A DNA stretch of 64,000 bases from Candidatus Obscuribacter sp. (GCA_021772095.1 JADYXR010000139.1:62001-126000), one strand, 5' to 3'. Positions 9,769 through 18,484 are shown, counted from the first letter of the stretch. Numbers and translations: made by a program. The notes: generated by a model from the letters alone, not told the origin.

Positions 9769-10830
9769 CTAAGTAGATTCGCAGATGACGTCGTCGACGC
9801 GGTTTAACGGCATTTTGCATTCGTTCAACAATTCTGCCGGAATCTGGTGCAATTCCAATTCTCGAGAACGTTGCAGACCCCGAGAGGCGATCTTGGCGCC
9901 GAGTACAGGGCCAATAGTCAGGCACGCCATGGTCCCGAAACCGATAAGATAATCGACAAATCCAATTTGTGGAAGTAACGAAAACATAGACAGTATGGAG
10001 TTTACGACAAGTGCAGGAAGGAGGACAAGGTTGGCGAGAATCAACGGGTTCCATGAGGCTAATGCCATTGTGGTAGCCGTTTGTGGATTTCGAGCATTGT
10101 TGAGTTTAGTTATATAGTAACCTGAACCTATCAAGACTACCGGGAGCCAGAGCCAGGTTGATGAGATTGCAGTGGATAGCGCCGGCACAGTGATCAGACC
10201 AAGAAGAACTAAACCTGCACTGGCGAAAACAGCGCGGCTGTAAGGCATGACTCGATTGGCGCCGATCGATTTTTCCAACGTTCTTATCGAATTATTTGTC
10301 ATTCTCGTGGACAGCACGGACAGTCCGATGAATGATGCGCCCCAGAGCGAGAAGAATAGAAGATTGCTGGCAACGTGCGGAGCGTTAAACATGAGTTCCA
10401 GAGAGAAAGGCAGAAGCGCTCCGCAAGCGACCAGTCCAAAATGCAGCCCCGACCAGATGCGACCACCGCCCCAGACGTGCTGCTGGTACGTGAAGACGGA
10501 ACTGAATGCGATGAAGGCGGCACTTAATAGAGCGAACGCATGCGGGCCGTTGAACGTGTAGAACACTCCCGAAAGAAGAGTGAAGGACTCGCAGACAGCG
10601 GCTGACAGAAAACCAAAAATCATGAAAGCGCCCAGCCCGCTTATCCCGCTCACGCATAGCGACCACGGCAGACCAATGGACTGGGGCAAGCGCCGTTTCG
10701 TAACCGCCGACGGGGGCATCTTTCCGTCGAGCAGGGTGCAGGCTGCCAACCACTTTTTTTCGCTCGCCGACGGATCACTCGCTACGCCCCAGGCGTCATT
10801 AGTTGCTGAACGATTTCCGTCGATGTTCAT
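9769..10830 (-). CDS. Polytopic membrane protein, paralogue of the preceding gene
   Basis: 353 residues with about eight hydrophobic segments (first near residue 50, last near 310) and a soluble C-terminal tail of about 35 residues. The N-terminal block with ASDPSASEKKW and TLLDGK matches its downstream paralogue. GGAAAG lies six bases before the ATG. It is the first gene of the two-gene set. The roughly 280 bases upstream of it (10831-11111) contain no convincing gene and probably its promoter. Function unknown. Confidence 0.75.
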   Translation of the reverse strand: MNIDGNRSATNDAWGVASDPSASEKKWLAACTLLDGKMPPSAVTKRRLPQSIGLPWSLCVSGISGLGAFMIFGFLSAAVCESFTLLSGVFYTFNGPHAFALLSAAFIAFSSVFTYQQHVWGGGRIWSGLHFGLVACGALLPFSLELMFNAPHVASNLLFFSLWGASFIGLSVLSTRMTNNSIRTLEKSIGANRVMPYSRAVFASAGLVLLGLITVPALSTAISSTWLWLPVVLIGSGYYITKLNNARNPQTATTMALASWNPLILANLVLLPALVVNSILSMFSLLPQIGFVDYLIGFGTMACLTIGPVLGAKIASRGLQRSRELELHQIPAELLNECKMPLNRVDDVICEST

Positions 10831-11111
10831 CAGTTTCTTTCCGGATGAGCTAGCCTAGCCAGTTAACGAGCGAAGCCCAGGTGACCTGTCTGCTCGTGTT
10901 ATTCATTACGCCTACGTAGCGGCGCCTCGAATTGTGTACGTGCGCATACCCTATTTACCCGGAAGCGCGCGCTTCTCCACGGGTTAGTTACATATTTTTA
11001 TGTTCAACTCATAAGACGTTAAGTCTTCGCGCAGCTTTCCTTATCTCCGCTTAGATTCGTCAAAAGAAATTTTCCCAGCACCATATATGGTATTAAATCT
11101 GGTGCGCCAAC

Positions 11112-12290
11112 TTAATCCACTATTTCAAATTTCTCTATGAGTATTCTAACAAGACCGCTGTCGATTCTTCGAATTGCTTGAAGCAGGATTGTTGGTGTGA
11201 CAGCCATAGAGCGGGCCTTCGCGATCTCTACGGATTGTTGAAGGAGGTGAATAGTTGCGACGGAAAAGGTAGCATGGTCAACTTCGTCAGTTGTTTCTCC
11301 AAGGATACCAATTAGCTCCTCCCTGAGATTACTTCCTGACATGCCTGATCGATTCAGGACGGAGTTGCACAGGGCTCTGTGTCTTGCGGCTAGGGACAAT
11401 AGTATAAACTCTGGGCCTATTGATGCCTTATTGCGTCGTCGCGCTGCATCTCTCGCGAACGCCAAAACTTCTAAAACTTGATCGTTAAGATGAGCTATTA
11501 GATTTTTTGGAATCTCCTTTGCGTTAGGCAAATAGTATTCTTTACTCAGTTCATCATCGTCATCGTCATCGAATTCCTCTTCGTCATTTTCATCACCAAC
11601 CATGAAATATTTCCTATCCCAGTAGTCGGTTAGAAGAGGGTTGGGTGTCGAAGACGTCGCTTCGTTTGCTTTAAGCAGAATCGCGAGCAGCCGCCATACA
11701 TCTGGCCTTTCGAGCAGTTCCGGGTCAATGAGAAATTGGTCCAGAAGGTCGATGTTTTCAGGGAAACCGGATTCCAAGGCATCGGTCAGGCGTTCATTTC
11801 TGAACGCAGTGTGGTCATCCATCTTAAGAAAGTTGATTAAATCTTCTCGTGCGTCAATTTCTTGAATGTCTTCTGCGCTGTAGGCTCTTTTCGGCTGACT
11901 TATTCTGCTAACTAAGAAACTGTAAACGGTATAGAAATCGGGGCTCTCGTCAGTTTCGTTTTTGATGGGAACTGGAACCTTGGTTCCGTCATGCAGAGTG
12001 ATTGTCAAAACATTGTTTTGATCGACCTGGTCCTCGATGTCATCATCATGACCTTCAGGCAGCGCAATAGAGAAGATTGATTCGTAATTTGTGTACCTGA
12101 TTTTCTCTTCGATGAGTTGGTAAAAACCTTGACTGGTGAAAAACACCACATCAGATTCATCGTTGAAATATGCACCAATAACGACAGCGCGCTTTTCCAA
12201 ATCAGATGCGCAATCTTCCAGCAATAGTTTGCTGAAGACCTTTAGCCTCCGAGGTAATACAAAACTATCGAGATTTCGCAATGTCGCCAA
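11112..12290 (-). CDS. Clp N-terminal-domain-like protein without ATPase
   Basis: 392 residues, soluble. The C-terminal part (about 265-390) carries a double Clp-N (Clp-R) repeat pattern: VLAFARDAARRRNKASIGPE, FILLSLAARHRALCNSVL, then VDHATFSVATIHLLQQSVEI and VTPTILLQAIRRID. Clp-N domains bind adaptors and substrates in ClpA/B/C. Here there is no Walker motif, so it could only act as a stand-alone adaptor or decoy. The N-terminal 230 residues are unrecognised, and an Asp/Glu run (about 232-250) links the two halves. The start is TTG, two bases after the acyl-CoA synthetase gene stops, so translation is probably coupled. Confidence 0.65.
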   Translation of the reverse strand: MATLRNLDSFVLPRRLKVFSKLLLEDCASDLEKRAVVIGAYFNDESDVVFFTSQGFYQLIEEKIRYTNYESIFSIALPEGHDDDIEDQVDQNNVLTITLHDGTKVPVPIKNETDESPDFYTVYSFLVSRISQPKRAYSAEDIQEIDAREDLINFLKMDDHTAFRNERLTDALESGFPENIDLLDQFLIDPELLERPDVWRLLAILLKANEATSSTPNPLLTDYWDRKYFMVGDENDEEEFDDDDDDELSKEYYLPNAKEIPKNLIAHLNDQVLEVLAFARDAARRRNKASIGPEFILLSLAARHRALCNSVLNRSGMSGSNLREELIGILGETTDEVDHATFSVATIHLLQQSVEIAKARSMAVTPTILLQAIRRIDSGLVRILIEKFEIVD

Positions 12291-12292
12291 CG

Positions 12293-14269
12293 CTATTTAG
12301 CGCTCAATTTACCGATTGGTTCGAGTGCTTCCGGATTTTCTACGGACGAAAGATCGCCTGTGTTTTCACCGAGGTATTTTGCTCTGATTGTTCTGCGGAC
12401 GATCTTTCCGGAACGCGTCTTTGGGAGGAATTGAACGAAGTGAATGATTTCTGGACGCATCACTGCGCCTAAGCTATGTGCCACCAGTTCGCGAAGTTCT
12501 TTGGAAAGCTCAGGCGTTTCTTCTTTGCCTGGATTGAGTACGACGAAACAGACCAGTGCCTCGCCTTTGGCTTCGTTGGGAACGCCTATGACGGCAGCTT
12601 CTGCGACGCTGGAGTGTTCCACCAAAGCGGATTCTACTTCGCCAGGTCCGACGCGTTTGCCGGCTACTTTGATGGTGTCATCGGAGCGGCCGAAGAGGAA
12701 CCATGAGTCGTCTTCATCGCACTTCGCCCAGTCGCCGTGATACCAGACGCCGGGGAATTTATCGAAGTAGGTTTCGACATAACGATCCGGATCTTTGAGG
12801 AAACCTTTTGTCATCGATGGACCTGGTTTTTTGCAAACCAAATGTCCGATTTCGTTGCGCAGGCTCTTTCCTGATTCGTCGTAAACGTCAATGTCCATGC
12901 CGAGTCCGGGACCGCCGAGTGAACATGGTTTCAATGGCATCAGTGGAATTGGTGTGAGCATGCCACCAACGATTTCGGTGCCACCGGATATATTCATGAT
13001 CGGGCAGCGTTTCTGTCCGACGTTATCGAAGAACCACATATAGCTGTCTTGATCCCAAGGTTCGCCCGTGGAGCCGAGTAAACGCAGGCTGGAGAGATCG
13101 TGCTTCTTGAGCCATTCTTCACCGGATGAGCGCAAGTTGCGGATCAATGTCGGGCTGATACCGAGTGTGTTTACTTTGTGCTTGTCGACGATTTGCCAAA
13201 CGCGATCTGGCTGAGGGAAGTTTGGTGCGCCTTCGAAAATTACGATGGTGCCACCCCAATAGTAGACACCGATAACTTCCCAGGGACCCATCATCCAGCC
13301 CATGTCGGAGACCCAGAAGAAGACATCTTCCGGTTTCACATCGAAGGAGAAACAATGCTCTTTGACGATTTGCGCCATCGCACCAGCGTGGGTATGAACG
13401 GTGCCTTTCGGTTTGCCGGTCGTTCCCGAGGTGTACAAATACATTGATGGATGCTCGGCTTCGAGGTCCAATTTTGTTTCTGCCGGTTTCAAATCTTTGA
13501 TTGCTTCGTTGAGCCAAACATCTCTGCCGTCTTTCCAATCCACTTTATTCTCAGTGTGTTTGACTACGACGATGTGCTTCAGTCCTGGCAAATGAGTTGC
13601 CGCTTCGTCTGCATCTTTTTTGATGTCGATCAATTTGCCGCGACGCTTGCCACCATCGGCGGTGAATAGAATTTTTGCTTCGCTGTCCTCCAGGCGTGAT
13701 GCGAGCGCTTGAGCGCCGAATCCGCTGAATACTGGAACTGCAACTGCGCCGATTTTGAAACAGGCAATTAGTGTTGCCACTGTCTCCGGTATCATTGGCA
13801 TGTACATTCCGACGGCATCGCCTGGTTTCACATCAAGGCTGAGCATCAATGCGGCAATCTTGCTCACCATCGTGTTCAGTTCGCCGTAGGTGAATTTCCG
13901 TTCTCCGCCTTCTTCGCCTTCCCAGATCAGGGCTGGATGTTCGGCGCCGACGCTGACGCGAGTGCCGAGTTTTTGACCTTTGGTTTGGTGCCAGTCGAGA
14001 ACGTTGTCGCAGATGTTGAGCTGACCGCCGACGAACCACTTGGTCCAGGCGAAGCCTTTGCTGTCATCCATGAGTTGAGTGTATGGTTTTGTCCACTTGA
14101 AGCCCATGAAATCCAGTGCTTCTTTCCAAAACCAATTGGTGTCTTCGGTCGATTTAGTGACGAGATGGCGCCAATCTTTTAGCCCGTGCTGGGTAATGAA
14201 ATCGGCGGCGCGGCATTTCAGGTATTCACCCGTTGGTTTCCAAATTACATCTGTCATGGTTGTACTCAT
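12293..14269 (-). CDS. Acyl-CoA synthetase (acetyl-CoA synthetase-like, AMP-forming)
   Basis: 658 residues. Activates a carboxylic acid to acyl-AMP and then acyl-CoA. Motifs seen are the nucleotide loop YTSGTTGKPKGTVHTH, the hinge region YHGDWAKCDEDDSWFLFGR with DDTIKVAGKRVGPGEVE, and the C-terminal catalytic lysine in RSGKIVRRTIRAKYLG. Overall it follows acetyl-CoA synthetase. However, the acyl-pocket segment that is normally WWQTE reads SGGTE here, so the tryptophan that limits the pocket to acetate is missing. A larger acyl substrate is likely (inference). I chose the ATG at 14269, with GAGG nine bases upstream, over those at 14296 and 14257. The Clp-N-like gene follows after two bases. 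Confidence 0.88.
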   Translation of the reverse strand: MSTTMTDVIWKPTGEYLKCRAADFITQHGLKDWRHLVTKSTEDTNWFWKEALDFMGFKWTKPYTQLMDDSKGFAWTKWFVGGQLNICDNVLDWHQTKGQKLGTRVSVGAEHPALIWEGEEGGERKFTYGELNTMVSKIAALMLSLDVKPGDAVGMYMPMIPETVATLIACFKIGAVAVPVFSGFGAQALASRLEDSEAKILFTADGGKRRGKLIDIKKDADEAATHLPGLKHIVVVKHTENKVDWKDGRDVWLNEAIKDLKPAETKLDLEAEHPSMYLYTSGTTGKPKGTVHTHAGAMAQIVKEHCFSFDVKPEDVFFWVSDMGWMMGPWEVIGVYYWGGTIVIFEGAPNFPQPDRVWQIVDKHKVNTLGISPTLIRNLRSSGEEWLKKHDLSSLRLLGSTGEPWDQDSYMWFFDNVGQKRCPIMNISGGTEIVGGMLTPIPLMPLKPCSLGGPGLGMDIDVYDESGKSLRNEIGHLVCKKPGPSMTKGFLKDPDRYVETYFDKFPGVWYHGDWAKCDEDDSWFLFGRSDDTIKVAGKRVGPGEVESALVEHSSVAEAAVIGVPNEAKGEALVCFVVLNPGKEETPELSKELRELVAHSLGAVMRPEIIHFVQFLPKTRSGKIVRRTIRAKYLGENTGDLSSVENPEALEPIGKLSAK

Positions 14270-14450
14270 CGAACCGAACCTCATGAAATCTGACAAGTGC
14301 TGAAGAACCGCCCCGCGAGCGGACTGACGTCCTGAGGCACAATCGTTCTCGGGACAGAGGCGTGCGTTCGAAGTCGCTTGGAACGACGAACGCTCATAGT
14401 ATCGGATGTTTTGGCGGATTTTTCCGCATTTAAAAGATAAAAATTAGAAT

Positions 14451-14822
14451 CTACTTGCTGCCGGAACCGATTAAATCGTGCCAGGGGATGGAGCTGAAGA
14501 AAACCTCGCAGTCGAGGACTATGCAGCCCAGCAAGTTGGCGATCAGGACCGCGGACCAAACTAGTTTGGGCGGATGCCTTTCGAAAAGCATTAGAACCGT
14601 TCCTTCGACCATGATTGAATAGGTGCCGAAGAGCGTCAGCCCCCATGGTCCGGAGCCTGCAACAACAGGACCTAAACCGAGGATCAGTCCGAGAAAAGAG
14701 GCGAAATTCATGAGCAGCGAGTCGTACATCGAGCGCTCGAGGCTGCCCCATTTCATCCGCCACAGAACGAAGGCTTCGACCAGTAAAAGAGGCACGAATT
14801 GGAAGATGTAGAAGTCGAGCAT
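14451..14822 (-). CDS. Small membrane protein, unknown
   Basis: 123 residues with three or four hydrophobic segments (about 3-20, 33-55, 62-80 and 85-103). No motif is recognised. A longer frame overlapping it on the same strand (14281-14913) is Arg/Ser-rich and looks like an out-of-frame shadow, so I prefer this one. It sits upstream of the acyl-CoA synthetase gene in the same direction, with a gap of about 180 bases. Confidence 0.55.
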   Translation of the reverse strand: MLDFYIFQFVPLLLVEAFVLWRMKWGSLERSMYDSLLMNFASFLGLILGLGPVVAGSGPWGLTLFGTYSIMVEGTVLMLFERHPPKLVWSAVLIANLLGCIVLDCEVFFSSIPWHDLIGSGSK

Positions 14823-14902
14823 ATTGGGAGAAACCGCTAATCTCTGGCCATTCTAACGTATTCATACGATAGTCAGCTGTCGCAATCCGGCGCAGAATTG
14901 CA

Positions 14903-14908
14903 TATAAT
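14903..14908 (+). promoter_or_regulatory. Probable -10 element of the nucleotidyltransferase gene pair
   Basis: A perfect TATAAT lies 29 bases before the ATG at 14937, and GAGGA lies seven bases before that ATG. I see no convincing -35 hexamer at 16-18 bases, so the promoter may be weak or need an activator. Confidence 0.4.
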
Positions 14909-14936
14909 TTCAACGACCAGTACCGAGGAATAGAAA

Positions 14937-15146
14937 ATGTTAGGTTTCAGCATAGACACATCAGCGTTTTCGGTAGTGCCAATGTCGGCTCAAGCGGATA
15001 AAGGCAACCTCAAATATTGGTTATCTAAAACTCCCGACGAGCGTTTCGCAGCGATCGAGCAACTTCGACAGGTGGCATATGGCTATTCCGAAGCTTCCGC
15101 AGGACTTCAGAGAGTTCTTGAAGTTATTGAACGACCAGGCGGTTGA
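14937..15146 (+). CDS. Small partner protein of the nucleotidyltransferase (antitoxin-like)
   Basis: 69 residues. The middle reads YWLSKTPDERFAAIEQLRQ and the end LQRVLEVIER. I recognise this as the short protein commonly encoded just before DUF6036-type nucleotidyltransferases (TPxERxxALExLRRxxYG...RLQRV). Its last 68 bases overlap the start of the nucleotidyltransferase gene in another frame, which fits translational coupling. GAGGA precedes the ATG. The role as a toxin-antitoxin partner is inferred from gene order and was not shown here. Confidence 0.7.
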   Translation: MLGFSIDTSAFSVVPMSAQADKGNLKYWLSKTPDERFAAIEQLRQVAYGYSEASAGLQRVLEVIERPGG

Positions 15147-15528
15147 TTATCTACTTGTAGGAAGTTATGCGGTCGGCTATCACGGTTACGTGCGGTCGAC
15201 GGGTGACATGAATATCTGGATTCGGCGCGATCAGTCGAATGCAGAAAAAATGGTTTCGGTTCTAACCCAATTCGGCTTTGGTGTGGACAAGCTATCGCCT
15301 GATTTGTTTTTGAAAGAGAACAACGTCGTCAGGCTTGGTGTGCCGCCGTTTCGGATTGAGTTGATGACGACTTTGTCTGGCGTGAAATTTGAAAACTGCG
15401 AAGAGAACAGTGTGACTGCGTCGGTTGATGGTATCAATATTCCGCTGATCAATCTCGATGATTTGAAGGCGAATAAGAAAGCGACTGGTCGGCATAAGGA
15501 TCTTGATGATCTGGAGCACCTGCCTTAG
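15079..15528 (+). CDS. DUF6036-like nucleotidyltransferase, active site altered
   Basis: 149 residues. The N-terminus DFREFLKLLNDQAVDYLLVG and the motif VGSYAVGYHGY...TGDMNIWI match the polymerase-beta-like nucleotidyltransferase fold seen in toxin-antitoxin-associated proteins. The usual catalytic signature is G-S/G...D-h-D; here the second acidic residue is Asn (GDMNIW), so catalysis may be lost or weakened. The C-terminus ends with INLDDLKANKKATGRHKDL, typical of the family. GGTGG lies close to the ATG. The gene overlaps its partner by 68 bases. Confidence 0.78.
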   Translation: MAIPKLPQDFREFLKLLNDQAVDYLLVGSYAVGYHGYVRSTGDMNIWIRRDQSNAEKMVSVLTQFGFGVDKLSPDLFLKENNVVRLGVPPFRIELMTTLSGVKFENCEENSVTASVDGINIPLINLDDLKANKKATGRHKDLDDLEHLP

Positions 15529-15636
15529 GCGCGGTCTGGCGCTGGTAATTCGATTGATAACAAATTCCGATTTGAGAATAGGAACTTGAAGATCTGCTTT
15601 GGTTGAATGAAAGACGGTTCCGCTTGGTCTAAGTCT

Positions 15637-16728
15637 TTAGTGCGTCGACACCACATCGATGAACACAACTTCCGGTCTGCACCAGAAACGAATCCGCGGC
15701 GCCAGTTGGCGTTCCATGCCGATCCCGCGCGATAGGCACAGCATCGAGCCATTGCCGATGTCGGTCATGCAGCCGCCTGCCCATTTTCTTGGCACTGTCG
15801 TGATGGTCATGATTGGACCGAAAAATGGAATTTGAAATTGTCCGCCATGAGTGTGACCGGCAACTAAGAGATCTGCTTTCGGTTGTTTTAGTGAGTAGTC
15901 GGGTGCGTGACCGAGAATGATGTGGAAGCCGTCCACCGGTGGCGGGAGACGGTTTCCGCCTCGAGAATTGTCCAAGTCAAGAACACTGACTGTGACGTCG
16001 TCAGTTTTAACTGTGGTGAGTTCATCCTCAAAACATTGCACGGGCAAGCCTGCAAAACAACTGTTCCAGTCCGGGATGCGATCGCAATCTCCGCGCGCGG
16101 CAAACATTCCGAGAGACGGCTGCAGATCGGCTTCTTTGAAAAGTTTGTTGAGAAGTTCTACTTGATGCGGACGATTTTCGTCGTAGATTTGCAGGTAGTC
16201 ACCGGCAAACAGAATGAGATCGGGGTTGTAAGCTTTGACTTTAGCGAGCATATCTTTTTCGAAGTCGCCGACGTTGTCGGTTTGGATATCGGCTAGCACA
16301 GCGATTCTTAGTGGTTTCTTCAGCTTGTTGGACGTCATTGTTTCGTAACGCACTGAGAGCCAATGAGGTTCAATCAGGAATGCGTCAATTGATACTACTA
16401 TTAGTGTCACGCTGGCAAGGGCGAAGAAGGCGCGAAGGATCTTGAAATGATTCCAGGAAACATATGCGCAGATTGCTAGAAGAATGGTGCCATGGAGAAA
16501 AATGGCGTAGCCAGCCAGGGATAGAAAGTGCCACATCGTGATGCATAACTTGATGTCAAAAATTATCGAATAGCCGATGTACAAAACGCCGACTAATAAA
16601 TAGCTCCATATATGGTGCGCGAATTTTCGAAGGAAGAAGAACGAACCGACGCAGTAAGCGAACATTGCCACGTTGTAGAGCCAATCGGGGTCGATCACAG
16701 GTGGACTTCCTTCTTTGGAGTCTGACAA
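15637..16728 (-). CDS. Membrane-anchored calcineurin-like metallophosphoesterase
   Basis: 363 residues. Four hydrophobic helices occupy about residues 15-120, then a metallophosphoesterase domain with LADIQTD (metal site 1), FAGDYLQ (normally GDxxD), ARGDCD (normally GNHD) and the well-conserved VAGHTHGGQ. The DIQ/GDYLQ variants replace canonical metal ligands, although I recall a subfamily with this DIQTD...GDYLQ pattern. General relatives (YkuE/YaeI type) act on phospholipids or nucleotide-lipids at the membrane. The substrate here is unknown. Confidence 0.8.
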   Translation of the reverse strand: MSDSKEGSPPVIDPDWLYNVAMFAYCVGSFFFLRKFAHHIWSYLLVGVLYIGYSIIFDIKLCITMWHFLSLAGYAIFLHGTILLAICAYVSWNHFKILRAFFALASVTLIVVSIDAFLIEPHWLSVRYETMTSNKLKKPLRIAVLADIQTDNVGDFEKDMLAKVKAYNPDLILFAGDYLQIYDENRPHQVELLNKLFKEADLQPSLGMFAARGDCDRIPDWNSCFAGLPVQCFEDELTTVKTDDVTVSVLDLDNSRGGNRLPPPVDGFHIILGHAPDYSLKQPKADLLVAGHTHGGQFQIPFFGPIMTITTVPRKWAGGCMTDIGNGSMLCLSRGIGMERQLAPRIRFWCRPEVVFIDVVSTH

Positions 16729-16900
16729 GAACAGTGGAGTTCTTTAAAGTGTGAGAAGACAGGTCTAATTATTGATTTTATAGGATGGGTTTATAGATTG
16801 CTGTTCGGCAAATTCGGAGCGCAATCAAACCATACTACCCGAATCTCGATGTTAAGAGTCTGTCGGCAGGCCTTCTCAATGTCATTCAATACGAATTTCC

Positions 16901-16928
16901 TTGACAGTGGCTGTCGACCTGAGAGAAT
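16901..16928 (+). promoter_or_regulatory. Candidate promoter of the Gln/Gly-rich protein gene
   Basis: A consensus TTGACA at 16901 and GAGAAT at 16923 are separated by 16 bases. The -35 box overlaps the inverted repeat GACAGtggCTGTC. AGGAG follows at 16934 and the ATG is at 16952. I rate this as one of the better promoter matches in the window. Confidence 0.45.
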
Positions 16929-16951
16929 GAGTTAGGAGTGCTTTCTTACTA

Positions 16952-17848
16952 ATGAGTTCCTCAAACCGAAACAACACATTGATATCCATCGGGCTCGGCA
17001 TGGGCGCGCTGGTCTTCGCGTTCTTTATGGTGTTTTCGGATCCCCAGAATGGTGGGCAGATGATGGCTCAGGGCGGGCAAATGCTGCAACAGATGCAAAC
17101 TTCCGCGGCCAACCTGGTGAAGCCGGCGCCACAGCCGCAAGAGGCTTTGGGACCGGAATCTCGGTTGGATATGACTATGAATGCGGCGCCTTTGCCGAGC
17201 GGCAATGACATGGCGGTGAGATCTGGTGCCGGGGACTCAAGCAAGTCGAGTGTTGATTCATATCTTGATGGCGCCTGGGGCAGTCCGCAAGCGGCGCAGC
17301 AGGCACAGCAAATGCCACAACAAAATTTTAATCGCGGGATGCCGCAACGTCACCAGAGTTTCGGGCAACAAAGTTTTGCGCGTCAGGGTTTTGGAAGCCA
17401 TGGATTTGGACAGCGAGGCTTTTCGCAACAGCAACGAGGGTTCTCTCCTCAAGGCGCTGGCGGCGCGCAAGGCATGGGTGATTTCCGCGAGATGATGAAA
17501 CAAATGAATTCGCAAGGCGGTGGCGGCATGGCACCGGCGCAGCAATCGGCGAACGTTGGTTCTGCGCGCGGTGCAGTTGAAAACGAAGTAAGCTACGCCC
17601 GCAATCAAATGAATCAAGCTAGAGGCTGTTTGAACCAGGCACGCAGCACGCAAGAGAATTCTGAAAAACAATCGGCAGCCAGTGGAGCCCGTTCCCATGC
17701 AGCGCAAGCAGCGGCAGCCGCATCCCGAGCCGCTTCGCGCGCCTCGGGAAATTCCGAATTACAAGGGCTCGTCGGTCAAGCGCGCAACTTTGCGAACCAG
17801 GCAGAAAGCGCAGCTAATGAAGCCGCCAGCGCATCCAGTGGTTGGTAG
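16952..17848 (+). CDS. Membrane-anchored low-complexity protein (Gln/Gly-rich, Ala-rich tail)
   Basis: 298 residues. One N-terminal hydrophobic anchor (about 10-30) is followed by a Gln/Met/Pro stretch and a Gln-Gly-Phe-rich region with repeats such as QGFGSHGFGQRGFSQQQRGF (about 140-160). A Gln/Asn/Ala/Ser-rich C-terminal part (about 205-298) is likely helical. Composition is similar to the Met/Pro/Gln part of the TPR protein at 51.5 kb. No enzymatic motif. It ends three bases from the convergent pdxT stop. Function unknown; a disordered scaffold or surface role is a guess. Confidence 0.65.
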   Translation: MSSSNRNNTLISIGLGMGALVFAFFMVFSDPQNGGQMMAQGGQMLQQMQTSAANLVKPAPQPQEALGPESRLDMTMNAAPLPSGNDMAVRSGAGDSSKSSVDSYLDGAWGSPQAAQQAQQMPQQNFNRGMPQRHQSFGQQSFARQGFGSHGFGQRGFSQQQRGFSPQGAGGAQGMGDFREMMKQMNSQGGGGMAPAQQSANVGSARGAVENEVSYARNQMNQARGCLNQARSTQENSEKQSAASGARSHAAQAAAAASRAASRASGNSELQGLVGQARNFANQAESAANEAASASSGW

Positions 17849-17851
17849 GCG

Positions 17852-18484
17852 TTAGCGAACCATCGACAAATTCGGCGTCGCAGCTGTGCAGGATTGGCTC
17901 GCATCGCGGATCATCGCGAGAAAGTATTCATGCACTCGCAAGTCATCTGTGATTTCAGGATGGAATGTGGTGACAAGTAAATTACCTTGCCGTGCCATTG
18001 CGATGGTATCGTTGATGGTGGCCATCACTGTGACATCGGAGCCAGCGCTGACGATTTGTGGTGCGCGGATGAAGACAGCTGGATACGGCTCTGCTCCCAG
18101 TTCTTTAATGGCGAGCATAGTTTCGAAACTCTTCTTCTGCGGACCATAAGCGTTTCGTCTAACGGTGATATTCATCAATCCCATCGAACGTTGAGTCGTC
18201 GATTCGATTTGTTTGGCAAGCACGATAGAACCCATGCAGGTGCCATAAATCGGCATGCCGCCTCTGGCGTAAGCGTTGATGGTATCAAAGACTTTTCCGC
18301 CGAATGCGTCGTCGAATTTATTGATGGTGGTGGATTCACCGCCCGGAATAATTAGTGCATCAATTCCGTCAAGATCGCTCAGGTGGCGGATCTCGACAGA
18401 GCGGGCACCGGCTTGCTCAATAGCATGCCGGTGCTCGGCAAAATCGCCCTGTATTGCTAGAACTCCAACAATTGGATTTGTCAT
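17852..18484 (-). CDS. pdxT: Pyridoxal 5'-phosphate synthase glutaminase subunit
   Basis: Class I glutaminase that supplies ammonia to PdxS in the R5P-dependent PLP pathway. Motifs: GVLAIQGDFAEH at the N-terminus, GGESTTI, the nucleophile elbow YGTCMGSI with the catalytic Cys, and HPEITDD with the His/Glu of the triad. The ATG at 18484 has GGAG at good spacing and gives 210 residues, near family size. The frame extends upstream to 18586 with unrelated sequence. It is the last gene of pdxR-pdxS-pdxT, 31 bases after pdxS. Confidence 0.95.
   Translation of the reverse strand: MTNPIVGVLAIQGDFAEHRHAIEQAGARSVEIRHLSDLDGIDALIIPGGESTTINKFDDAFGGKVFDTINAYARGGMPIYGTCMGSIVLAKQIESTTQRSMGLMNITVRRNAYGPQKKSFETMLAIKELGAEPYPAVFIRAPQIVSAGSDVTVMATINDTIAMARQGNLLVTTFHPEITDDLRVHEYFLAMIRDASQSCTAATPNLSMVR

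Noticed and set aside
14281-14913. A 210-codon minus-strand frame over the small membrane protein
   Set aside because: Composition is Arg/Ser-rich and it covers the better membrane-protein frame at 14451-14822; it looks like a shadow frame.
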